DNA of 64,000 bases, taken from assembly GCA_964019165.1 (NCBI GenBank), contig OZ025276.1, forward strand, positions 5,703,840-5,767,839. Direction: 5' to 3'. The position numbers and the translations under genes are program-made. Below are positions 18,072 to 29,379 of the stretch, one piece after another; the first letter of the stretch is position 1, and each line of letters starts with the position of its first letter. The notes beneath the pieces are model-generated. The model ran no database searches. It had not been told where the DNA came from and saw only the letters and a list, made by a program, of their open reading frames with translations. This DNA comes from Mastigias papua. Its lineage: Eukaryota > Cnidaria > Scyphozoa > Rhizostomeae > Mastigiidae.

Positions 18072-18187
<116 letters not shown>

Positions 18188-18250
18188 TCCAAATCTTCTC
18201 AATAAAATCAAGTTTGAGATAAGTCGAAGAAACACAACTAGACTTTTAAT

Positions 18251-18295
18251 TTTGCAAAACATGTTTCGGATAGTAATTATCCATCATCAGTTGCT
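18251..18295 (-). ncRNA. hammerhead-ribozyme-like motif in left inverted end of the Penelope-like element
   Basis: Minus strand: GCAA, CTGATGA, T, GGATA/TATCC 5-bp stem II with loop ATTAC, GAAAC, AT, GTT (cleavage after the last T), TTGC. TTGC pairs with GCAA as stem I. Core boxes are intact. The extra T before stem II is present again. Confidence 0.65.
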
Positions 18296-18444
18296 TACAG
18301 AATGTAATGTAAAAGTTACAGTAATAAGGTGTGATCAGACAAGTATTAACTGGCATTGACTTGTTCATCCTTAATAAAGCACTGGTTAAAAACATAAATC
18401 GTGAAGTACACCTTACTGTGAAAAATAATTAGAAGAAATTAAGA

Positions 18445-20439
18445 AAGCTGACCAAGAACTGCGTCTTGCCATTTAATTCGAAGGAAACTGTAACTAACAT
18501 TTCATCGCATAAATTAACATTTGATGAAGGTGAAGCAATTAAATATGGTTTAACACACTCCATTGTTCCCTTATATAATAAGAAAACAGATATTTTTGCT
18601 TGCTTTGAAACTATATTTCAATCTATGAATAAAACCTTGATGGATAAGAGAGATAAGGGTATATTAAAATCTGATCTTTCTCATTTAGCGCAATCATATA
18701 TTAATTCTTTTAGACCACCATAAAAAGATATCAAAACACATAAAATTTTAAACCAAATTTGCACAAATAAGGGTATTGTTTTTCTTAAAGCTGATAAAGG
18801 TAATGGGATTGTTCTACTTAATAGCGCTGATTATAATAAAGGTATTCTTGACATTATAAGTGATTCTAATAAACTTATAGAGCTGGCCAATGATCCAATT
18901 ATATATAGAGAAGGTAAATTGCAACGGTTTCTGTGTCTTCTTAAAAATAATGGCAAGATTGATAAAGATGTCTACAGTCAAATTTACCCAACAGGCTCGT
19001 ACCAGCAAGAATATATGGTTTGCCTAAAATGCATAAAATTAAATCTCGTAATGTAGTGCCACCATCTAGACCCATTGCTTCCTCACTCAACACTTACAAC
19101 CATCAATTGGCTAAACTTCTTTGCAGTCTTCTTCAACCACATCTCCCTAGTACATATACTGTTTCTGATTCTTTCTCTTTCGTGCAAGAACTAACCACTA
19201 TTGATGTATCTAATAAATATATGGTTTCTTTTGATGTGATGAGTTTGTTCACAAATATACCTCTTAACGAATGCATAGATCTTGCTGTTTCTTACATTAC
19301 TAAAGGAAACACTGAGCTTAAGCTTTCCAAAGATGACCTCGCTACTGCTACTGCTTAAACTCATTTTCTTTTCAACGGTAAAGTATATGACCAAATAGAT
19401 GGCGTAGCTATGGGCTCTCCTATTGCACCGGTTCTGGCTGATCTTATCTTGGGGCATTATGAAAATGTATGGCTTAATGAACACAAATGTCCTTCTGTCC
19501 AATTCTACCGTAGATATGTTGATGATACCTTTTGTCTTTTTAACAATGAACATGAGGCTCTGCTATGCTTTGAATTTCTCAACTCACAACATGATAACAT
19601 TAAGTTCACCATGGAGAAAGAAACCGACAATACCTTGGCTTTTCTTGATGTCTTCATCAATAATAGAGATCCTACTAATCCTATAATTTCAGTCTATCGC
19701 AAAAAGACTTTTGCTGGCCTCCTTACCAATTGTCTTAGCTACACTTCTTTGTCTTATAAACTTGGCCTCATCAGAACGCTAATAGATAGGGCTTATAAAA
19801 TTAATGGTACTCTTCTTGGATTTAACAAGGAAGTTAAAAAACTTTCCTACATATTTAAGAAAAATCAGTATCCCGAACGTCTAATAAATACAGTATTAAA
19901 TAAGTATCTTGATAACATTAGCTAGTCCACTGCCCTTTCTGTAGATTCTAAAACCACCCGATGGTCTCTGTACCCTTTACTTTAAGTTGCCATACCTTGC
20001 ATTGTCTACTTTCACGAAACGCAAGTTGCACACTTTAGTTAAACGGTATTGTAAAAATCTTGAAATCAAATTGGTAATCTCTTCCTTCAAAATTAAAAAC
20101 TTAATGAATGTTAAAGACTCTATACCCAGATCGCTCCGCTCTAATGTGATTTATAAATTTATATGTGCGGGATGTAATTCCGTCTATGTTGGTGAGGCTA
20201 GCTGACATTTGTCCACTAGAGTGCATGAGCATCTACATTCTGATAAAAACTCCCACATTTATAAACATCTTAAGAGTTCTGATAAATGTAGGATGTCTTG
20301 CAGTGATAACTGCTTCACAGTTTTAGATACAGCAAGCACTTATAACCATCTTAAAATTAAAGAAGCTCTGCATATTATGTCGGAAAAACCATTGTTGAAT
20401 AAGCAGGTTAAACACTTTGATATTTCTTTAAGTTTCTAA
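18445..20439 (+). pseudogene. Penelope-like RT plus GIY-YIG endonuclease, decayed
   Basis: Across frames the order is: N-terminal region (SSHKLTFDEGEAIKYGL), LKADKGNGIVLLN (RT start), the PKMHKIK block, RPIASSLNTYNHQLAKLLC, SFDVMSLFTNIPLNECID (motif A Asp), GVAMGSPIAPVLADLILGHY (motif B), YRRYVDDTFCLF (motif C YVDD), a thumb, then CAGCNSVYVGEAS and TRVHEHLHSDKNSHIYKHL (GIY-YIG-like). Stops occur at 18721, near 19357, 19923 and at 20203-20205, with frame changes near 19000. It is read on the + strand. Domain order matches canonical Penelope-like elements. Confidence 0.8.
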
Positions 20440-20534
20440 CGCCTCCCCTTTCTTTTTACTTTATAACGGTTTATCGTTCGATTGTCGAATGTGTATACAT
20501 ATGTGTGTTCTATAGATTTCTATTACATTCTGTA

Positions 20535-20577
20535 AGCAACTGATGATGGATAGTTACTAACTGAAATATGTTTTGCA
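20535..20577 (+). ncRNA. hammerhead-like motif in right inverted end, decayed
   Basis: GCAA, CTGATGA, T, GGATAGTTACTAACT, GAAATATGTTTTGC. Stem II has lost its pairing (TATCC changed to TAACT) and the AC of stem III is AT. The stem I GCAA/TTGC and core boxes remain. It is the inverted counterpart of 18251-18295. Confidence 0.5.
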
Positions 20578-20642
20578 AAATTAAAAGTCTAGGTGTGTTT
20601 CTTCAACTTATCTCAAACTTGATTTTATTGAGAAGATTTGGA

Positions 20643-20790
<148 letters not shown>

Positions 20791-20794
20791 CTTG

Positions 20795-20895
20795 TGCCTG
20801 GATGGCGCAATTGATTAGCACAGGAGTCTTCTGATCTAAACATCGTGAGTTCGAATCCGCACTGGGGCCAAAATAAATTTTCCAATTGTAGTAGC
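20795..20895 (+). repeat. tRNA-derived sequence, probably a SINE head
   Basis: The + strand has an A-box-like TGGCGCAATTGATTAGCA and a B-box GAGTTCGAATCC at tRNA-like spacing, with a CTTCTGA loop where an anticodon loop would be (it would read UCU, Arg). The acceptor stem does not pair well, and the sequence runs on into a non-tRNA tail (AATTTTCCAATTGTAGTAGC). That fits a tRNA-derived SINE or tRNA pseudogene rather than a working tRNA. It is sandwiched between two long TA tracts. Confidence 0.55.
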
Positions 20896-20910
20896 CCACT
20901 CATGACTTAG

Positions 20911-21637
<727 letters not shown>

Positions 21638-21910
21638 AAGTTAGTAAGTTAATATTGAAAAGATTTTTTTGGAATATATAACAAGAGGGTAGCCTCAAAA
21701 TTACGCGTTATATTGCGTAAGTGAATTGTAAGTCTATTGACATTAAGCGTAGTATAAATAATGGCGACAATGAGGAATATGAAATAGCTGAAAAACAGGT
21801 GACATCTATAAAAGATAAAATTTTAATGAAATGATATATGAATATTTCGACACCCCTTCAAAGAACTGGAAAAAGTTATATTAAATTAAATTTAAGGTAA
21901 TACTACTACA
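21638..21910. other. no gene recognised
   Basis: AT-rich sequence between the TA array and the polymerase remnant. A short frame (IDIKRSINNGDNEEYEIAEK-like, about 21735-21800) could be extra N-terminal polymerase sequence, but I cannot support it. Confidence 0.3.
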
Positions 21911-24900
21911 GTGGAAGAACTAGAACCAATTGTAGACAATATTGAACCTATACTAACAAAAGCAGCCTTTAACGGCGATATAAGTGAGTATAAACTAAAA
22001 TTAAAAACTAAAAGCAAATGTGGCGACGATGATCAATTACAATACACACAAAAAACAAAGTTTTATCTTATGAACAATAAATTAAGAGAGGATCCATTTA
22101 AAATTAAAAATAGTACGACTGTTATAATGGTCTTAATAAGATAAGCTTAATGATACCATACAGCCTGTATACCATACCAAATATCATACAATATCCACTG
22201 AAGATGATATTGGCGAATACATAAATCGTGTTGAAATAGATTTTAAGGAACAAACGGCCAAATTTTAGAATCTAAATATGACGAAAATATAACATCTGAT
22301 GAAGAGGAAGAGTTATTAAAACAATTATTTATTAGATCTAGAAAATCAGTAAGCGAGGTAACTGACACAACATATCATCTGATTGGTATTTTAAAAGAAT
22401 AGATATTTATTTCTAAACTATATGATTTATTTGCTAATTCTTAAATAAAGCTTCCAGAGAAATTAAAACATAGTAATGACCTTATTAATATTCAAAATAT
22501 TGAAAGTAGATGCTTCATATGATTCCACATGTTGCACGAAAGATGCAGGTCATCTAGTTCTAAAATATCAAATCCTAATAGATATCACGGTAATATAGTA
22601 TATTGAAATGAAAAATACCTCTTAATTATGATAACATACAATTTCCTATTAATTTTAATGGTAATATCATTCAAAAAATAGAAAAGAAAAATTAGATAAA
22701 AATTACTTCGTCTAAACATAAAGATACAACACTAGACATAATTCCAATATATCATATCATAGGCAATATAATGAATATGAAAAGGTGATGAATTTGTTAT
22801 TAATCTTTGACAAAAATAAAGAGAAGTACCATTATGTTTATATTAAGAATATATCTAAAGTGATGTCTGATATGATAACTCAAAACAAAAATAACAAATA
22901 TGTGTGTAATAGTTGTCTTCAATATTATACCACCGAAAATGCATATAATAAACATAATTGTGTAAATTTTAAATGTCCATGTGGAAGGGCTTTTGAAAAT
23001 ATCAATGACAAGAAACTAATTATGTATGCATGATGAATATTGATGATAAAGATGAATTATTAAAAATACCAGCAGGAAATAGCTATGTCACAGGTTTTGA
23101 TATTAAACACACACAAACATTATCATGGATTATGTACGTCGATTTGTTTGAGTCGATATTGCGTAAACAAGATAACAGAAAATATGAGCATATGCTCATA
23201 AAATATGATTAGAATTTAGTATTCAGAGATCAGCTTGAATTTAATAAAATGAATATCTGAACATCTAAGAGTGATAGTGAAAATTCAATTCACAATGTTT
23301 GTAAAGAGATATCAGAAATAGTGAAATACATTAATTGTGTTACAGCTACCTTATCTTATCGGTTACCTAGATTGACTATGAAAGAAAAAGTAATACATAA
23401 AAATAGTACACATCATTATTACTGTCATGTGAAATTTGATAATGATGATAAACGTATTGCACAACATAATCACGCCAACTCACAATTCATAGCCGGTACA
23501 TGTTTAAAATGTAATTCAAAAATAAAAATATCTTCTAATACATTAAAAAATGTATTTCACTACGTTAAAGGGTATGATAGTAGTTTGTTTTAAATGGAAT
23601 GTCTTATTAGTTTAAATATGAGCGTATTAATTTAATTGGTCATAATTGTAGTAAGATTTTCTCTATTAGCATTTCTAGCGATATTAGAATAATCGACAGC
23701 CATGAATATCTACCTTTTCCCTTATCAAAATAATCTCAAGATCTGTCTCTTGATAATGCACAGTATACAATGCAACTGCTGAAAAAATTAAAATGTGATG
23801 ATATTGAAAAGTTAATAAAAAAGGCTATTTATCTATATAAATATATATCGAGCATTGATGTGTTAAGAAAAAGAGAATTTCCAACTATTAATAGATTTGA
23901 TAAGAACACGTAAGAAAAATATTATGAATTTTAATAAAAATTTTGTTATCATAATTTTAAAACAGTAGAAGAATATGATAATTATTATTTGATGAAAGAT
24001 ATATTTATTCTAAGTGATGTCATATAATAGTATAGGTCTATATTTAAAGAAAAAAATCGATCAGAAATGTTTAGTCATTATACCATGTATTTCTTAAAAT
24101 GGCATTTATTTATGAAAAGTGGTCAATATAGTATTAAATTGATACCTGATTATAATATTTATAAAGCCTTTTAAAAAAATCCTAGAGGAGGGCTATGTGG
24201 ATTGGCAGTATACGAGATGCACGCCCAAATAATGTATATATGAAAAATTATTACAAAGTCTTACCTGATTCTTACATTATTCATTATGATATCAATGGTA
24301 TGTACAGCCATATCATGAGTGATTGTAAATTACCATATGACGATTTTTAATTTGTATCACAAGATGAAATATCTAAGTTAAATTATGGGATTATGATAAG
24401 GACTCGGAAGAGGGTTTTATATCATGCATAGATATATCGGCTATAAATATTAGCCATCATGATAAATTTATAGATCTATGCCTTTATGCATATCACAGAA
24501 AAATAGCTAAAAATATATTATCTGAATATTGACAGGGAAAATTAAAATATAATGATAAATCTCTTGTAAGTATGAGGAAATTAATTATGGATTTGGAACC
24601 GAGAAAAGAATATTCAGTTCTTTATATTACATTACAGACGTACCTCCATATATGGGGAGTAGTAAGATTGAACAAATCCATTATACCATTAGATTTAAAC
24701 AAGCCAAATATGTCGGATTATCTTATTCATAATTATGAAGTGCATATGGAATGTAAGCATGATAATAAAAACAGGCTTTATAAGCTTTGAAACAACAGTT
24801 TACTCGGCAGAAGCATACTTAACAAACTAAATATTGATCAAATATAAAAATAATTAATGATGAAACAAAATACAAAAAGTGTATCAAAAACAAGTTTTAA

Positions 24901-25515
24901 TGACTGTGATATTGCTAATGAAAGCATAATAACGGCCAGTATAAATAAGCCTTCAATCCTATTAAACAGCCACAATTATTTAGGTATGACAGCATTAGAT
25001 ATTGCTAAAAGTCTAATGTATAGTCATTATTATGAATTAAAGGATTATTATGGTGATAAAATTAGATTGATGCATATAGACACAGATGGCATTATTTTAA
25101 ATATTGACATAAAGGACCTATATAAAGACATGAAAAAAGATATTTTTCATGACCGTGAAATAGGATACTTTAAGAATGAGGATGAGGGGATGATAGATGA
25201 ATTTGTATGCCTAAAAGCTAAAGTTTATTGTAAAAAAATGTATGGTGATGGATATGTAAAAAAGGGAGTTCAGATGATGACATACAAATTCAAGATTATA
25301 AACCTGCATTATTTGATAATGAAATATTGGTAAATAAGTATCACATGGCAAACAAATACGAAAGATTTAAAATTCATTCATACGATACAATGAAAGCACT
25401 AAACGGATTTACAGATAAAAACTATCTCTATAATGCTATAGACTCACCTATATGGCCATTATATGATAAATCGCATGCCCTAATCAAAATAACTTCAAAA
25501 TACAACTTTATATAG
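21911..25515 (+). pseudogene. family B DNA polymerase, Polinton-type, heavily decayed (copy B)
   Basis: Pieces in all three + frames line up as one polymerase of about 1,200 residues. The N-terminal part includes YVYIKNISKVM and a zinc-finger-like YVCNSCLQYYTTENAYNKHN (about 22900-22970). An exonuclease-region KGYDSSLF motif follows (about 23570). Pol motif A is DINGMYSHIMSD (24288 on). Motif B is NNSLLGRS (about 24791), immediately after a stop. Motif C is HIDTDGIIL (25076-25102), where the usual DTDS is DTDG. Then come VCLKAKVYCKKMYG and a C-terminal KIHSYDTMKALNGFTDKNYL. More than ten stops or shifts are present, so it is inactive. Protein-primed type is inferred from the Polinton context. 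Confidence 0.7.
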
Positions 25516-25520
25516 TATAT

Positions 25521-25893
25521 ATGAATGCTATTGAAGAAATATATAATTATAATGATAACATCATTAATGTCATTAAAACAGTGGATAACATATGGTTTAA
25601 AGTAATTGATATATGTAGAATTCCTGACTACAAAAACAACGTAATGCCATAAATAGACATGTTGACCTTGAGGACCGCTTGACTGGGGCCCTGATACTGG
25701 GTGGGGGGTCAAAAAGTCCTCAAATTACAATTCATATAAATGAGGGTGGTTTATATAGCTTTATATTCTCAAAACAACTAGAATCTTCAAAGAAAATTGA
25801 AAAGATTTGTAATATTAGAAATATTTTCATCAATTTGCAGAACAGGTACATATATATATATAAACAACTGCAACATTATAGTATTTCATTGAG
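25521..25893 (+). pseudogene. BRO-N domain protein, one frameshift, C-terminus cut off
   Basis: From an ATG at 25521, frame one reads NIWFKVIDICRIPDYKNNV and stops after NVMP. The frame starting near 25643 reads NAINRHVDLEDRL, then TIHINEGGLYSFIFSKQLES. W-F-K-x-x-D-I-C-x-I...Y-K-N...N-A-I...H-V...D and I-N-E-G-G-L-Y-S-x-I-F-S-K are the consensus landmarks of BRO-N domains of baculoviruses, giant viruses and phages. It begins just downstream of the polymerase, separated by only a few bases. The C-terminal partner domain is missing because Penelope/TA sequence begins by about 25850. A DNA-binding role is known for the family; here it is only inferred. Confidence 0.7.
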
Positions 25894-26010
25894 CTTTTAG
25901 CTTTCGTTGTTTAACCGCCACATTCTTTTTTCGTTTCTTTCATTCCTCTGTTCGATTAATATATTCGATTGATAGTGTATAGTTCTTATTTGTTGTAACG
26001 TTAACTTAGT

Positions 26011-26060
26011 CATTTCAACTGATGATGGTTTGAGTAACAAGCCGAAACATGTCTTGGAAA
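26011..26060 (+). ncRNA. hammerhead-ribozyme-like motif
   Basis: TTTCAA, CTGATGA, T, a 6-bp stem II GGTTTG/CAAGCC with loop AGTAA, GAAAC, AT, GTC, TTGGAA. Stem I can pair TTGGAA with TTTCAA (one G-U). Core boxes intact, minimal AC/GU stem III, extra T before stem II as in the other copies. A TA tract starts 38 bases downstream. No Penelope ORF is attached, so this is a solo terminal segment or retrozyme-like piece (about 25850-26245). Confidence 0.65.
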
Positions 26061-26097
26061 TTTAAAAAGATTGTCGATTTTCTTCGTGTACTATCTG

Positions 26098-26537
<440 letters not shown>

Positions 26538-26793
26538 AATTTTCCCCTGGCTTTTCTGAGCATTATATCAACCTTTCTGTTTGCACCGAAAAAGGAGAAA
26601 TCCTGGTTACTCGCTAGCTACTGATTGCATATATATATATATAAAAATATAATTATAATTATATAAATATAATTATACTTATAATTAAAAATATAAAAAT
26701 ATTTAAAATATAATTAAATTATATCAAATACATAATGATTTGCTTACTAAGCTTATTAATTTTATTCAAAACACATATACTAATTCAATAATT

Positions 26794-27162
26794 ATGCCAA
26801 GTTTAGAGGAGTTACAAGATACCGATAGTAATCACCTAAGCCTTACAAAATGGGCTATGTCAAAGGCTTCTTTGATATATCTATAAATAATTCAAGTAAA
26901 AAATACAATTCAATGTGTATTGAATATAAAAGTCTTAGGGGTTAGGGGATAATAAACCAATATCACAATATGATGCATGAAGAATAGAAAAGAATTAACA
27001 TTAAATGTGTAATTAGTAATGATTATGATGTAATTATAAAAGAAATTATGGTATATTTCATGGAAGTAAGAATTGCATGTGATTTGTGTAATGGTAGTAA
27101 ATTTAAAAATAATTGTACATTAAAAAGTCATAAAAAGTATTGTCATGAAATTTATTCTTAAA
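26794..27162 (+). pseudogene. degraded small gene with a C2H2-like end (copy B)
   Basis: An ATG at 26794 opens a short frame (MPSLEELQDTDSNHLSLTKW) that stops at about 26884. A later frame ends with RIACDLCNGSKFKNNCTLKS and HKKYCHE, a C-x2-C...H-x3-C/H pattern that could be a zinc finger. Several stops lie between. It sits between the BRO-N gene and the unknown gene at 27270. No family is recognised. Confidence 0.3.
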
Positions 27163-27269
27163 TTCTACATAATTATATGTACTGTCAAAGTACTTATCTA
27201 TATAGATAAGAGTTATTTATGCGTGTGTCTATAACCATATAATATACTATGAATATTAAAATATAAGGA

Positions 27270-28290
27270 CAATTGATCTAAAATTTTCAAAACAGATAGA
27301 TTAAAACAAACAAATTTATGATGCCAATACCGATGTTTTAAATGCCAATATCGATAAAGAGTTTAAGAGCGTAGAGCAATTTAAGCCTCTAACAGATAGC
27401 ATTACTAAAAATAACGTTAAAAATATCAATACAATTGTGAGTATGAAGAGAAAAAATGTTGAATTAATTAGTGAAAATTACTACGTGGAGAAATATGTAA
27501 TACGTCCCAACAGAAGAGCAACATGAGACAGTAACCATGGTTTATGATGGTCCTACTGCCGAAATAGCCATAAAACCAAAATTTAATCCTTATACTGGAA
27601 TAAGGTGCGATGGCACTAAAATGTTACGTGAATTGTCTAAGGGTTATACCACTTTTACTGGAAAAAGTGATTATATTATTAAACCATTAGATTTAATAGT
27701 AATAATGACAATATTGGATGTTCAAATATATAACAGATAGACAAAGAAATTTTGGTAATATTATTCAAAGAATAAAAAAATAAATATAATGATATTATAG
27801 ATGAATTTGATAAATATCAAGAAGCCCGAAAAATATAAATAGAGTTTGTTAAACATATACAATAATAGATTGGATTATGTAGATAGGGATAAAGTTTCTG
27901 GATTTAAAATTAATTAAAATAATCACTACGGTAAATTATATATAAATATGCCTTTATTCATGGATCAAATGAAATAACAGGCAAAAGTAAATGATAAAAT
28001 CGTATATGACACATATGTTGATGAAAGTACTATCAAATTGCTCACTCAAAAGTATGATAGCAGATATAATTACAGGCAGTTATCTAAAAAGATATTTAAT
28101 GATTTAAATGTCTTAGCACAAATTGAGGAGGGTAGAAATGATAGAAAATCGAAAGTAGGAGCATCAAATACTACACTAAATAATGACGATCCTAACGATA
28201 GAATAGTGCTTCTAAAAAGCTCTGTAAAAGCTGGTAATAGAAACATAAATATAATATCAGGATTAGAGAATTTATAAAAATATCAATGCA
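27270..28290 (+). pseudogene. unknown Polinton-associated protein, decayed (copy B)
   Basis: Consecutive fragments in different frames keep consistent protein-like composition: VLNANIDKEFKSVEQFKPLT, then IAIKPKFNPYTGIRCDGTKM (27537-27740), then LYINMPLFMDQ, and DESTIKLLTQKYDSRYNYRQ followed by LSKKIFNDLNVLAQ (28038-28277), ending with NDRIVLLKSSVKAGN. This looks like one gene of about 300 codons directly before the capsid cluster. I recognise no domain; it may be a conserved virion or regulatory gene of this element type. Confidence 0.4.
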
Positions 28291-28471
28291 GTTTAATTGA
28301 TGGTAACGTAAATGATTTATATGACAATTGAAATCTATATTAGGCAAAAGGGAAGATACCAATGATGCATAGAATATTTTAGACTATCTGAGACCTAGAA
28401 ATCATATTACTAGACAGCAATATACATTATGTGTAAATAAGTATTTAATATAAGTATAATAATATATTATT

Positions 28472-29084
28472 ATGGACAAACCTATACTTATAAATAGTAA
28501 CGGAAAGCAAGATGGCAAAACAACTAATACATTTACCATTAAATTAAATGAAGATATTGCTTTAAATACACAATACAGATATTACCTGACATTATACAAA
28601 ATTAACATGGCTTATACATGGCTTAACGTATCGTCATCTAAAGGAAAAAATCCAATACGTATGTCTAAGGATAATGGCACTACATGGGAAACATTAAGTA
28701 TAGATCATGATGGTAATTACAACTACAACGACATAGATACGTATATACAAAATAAACCAGAAGTAATGGGCCATCCTAAAGATAGTATATCCATGTATTA
28801 TGTTTCATCAGCGCAACGTGTGTACATAGAGTTAAAGAGTAACTATCAAATAGATTTTAGATCTAATTTGCTTTTCGGAGAGCTTATTCGATTTGAAAAT
28901 TTAATAGCAACCAGCTCGTACGGGACTAAAGAGCCTAATTTAACTAGAAGCGTTCATAATGTCATTGCTAATTGTAATTTAATCAACAACTCTATTTATG
29001 ACACCGATAACTATAGCAAAGTTCTATACACATTTCCAACTAACGACTTGAAAATCGGGTATGCATTCTCAAAGTCAGACACAT
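28472..29084 (+). pseudogene. capsid-cluster protein (copy B), split by two nested transposons
   Basis: From an ATG at 28472, 204 codons are intact: a start MDKPILINSNGKQDGK, beta-rich segments (NTQYRYYLTLYKINMAYTWL, RVYIELKSNYQIDFRS), then YSKVLYTF and IGYAFS. At 29085 the frame runs into the BEL LTR. The remainder is at 39870-39961, and a few final codons are at 49068-49096 after a second insertion. The relative at 1-273 shows the shared C-terminal region. Length fits a jelly-roll minor capsid or penton protein, but the assignment rests on position. The ATG and upstream AT-rich spacing suggest it was a normal gene before disruption. Confidence 0.55.
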
Positions 29085-29310
29085 TGTCAATTGTTACTCA
29101 CAAAGACACGTGACATTTAACACTCGTACCAGACTCCTGGTACCAGACTCCGTCATATATTATCTTTACTTCCGATATTTTATTCAGTTCGCATTAATCG
29201 CTCATAGAGGTCAGATATATCGTGCTATTTAGTATTACTTGTACAGTTATTTTACTCGTTATGTATATATGTTGAGAAGCAGTTGTAATCTCTCTTCGAC
29301 GTTCTTCACA
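29085..29310 (+). repeat. 5' LTR of the BEL element
   Basis: It begins TGTCAATTGTTACTCAC and ends GTTCTTCACA. The same ends occur at 39654-39864. It contains a short internal duplication, CCAGACTCCTGGTACCAGACTCC. A 15-base insertion distinguishes it from the 3' LTR. Confidence 0.9.
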
Positions 29311-29311
29311 A

Positions 29312-29330
29312 ATTGGTGCTGTGACCCGGG
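29312..29330 (+). promoter_or_regulatory. BEL primer-binding site
   Basis: ATTGGTGCTGTGACCCGGG follows the 5' LTR by one or two bases. This is close to the TTGGTGCCGTGACCCGG sequence usual after BEL/Pao 5' LTRs. Confidence 0.65.
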
Positions 29331-29379
29331 ATTGGGTTTTTGCTGCTACACATTTACGTTCTGTCGTTTATTCGCCAAC

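Noticed and set aside
20795..20870. Functional tRNA-Arg (UCU) gene
   Set aside because: A and B boxes are tRNA-like, but the acceptor stem does not pair and the sequence continues into a non-tRNA tail, so a SINE or pseudogene is more likely.
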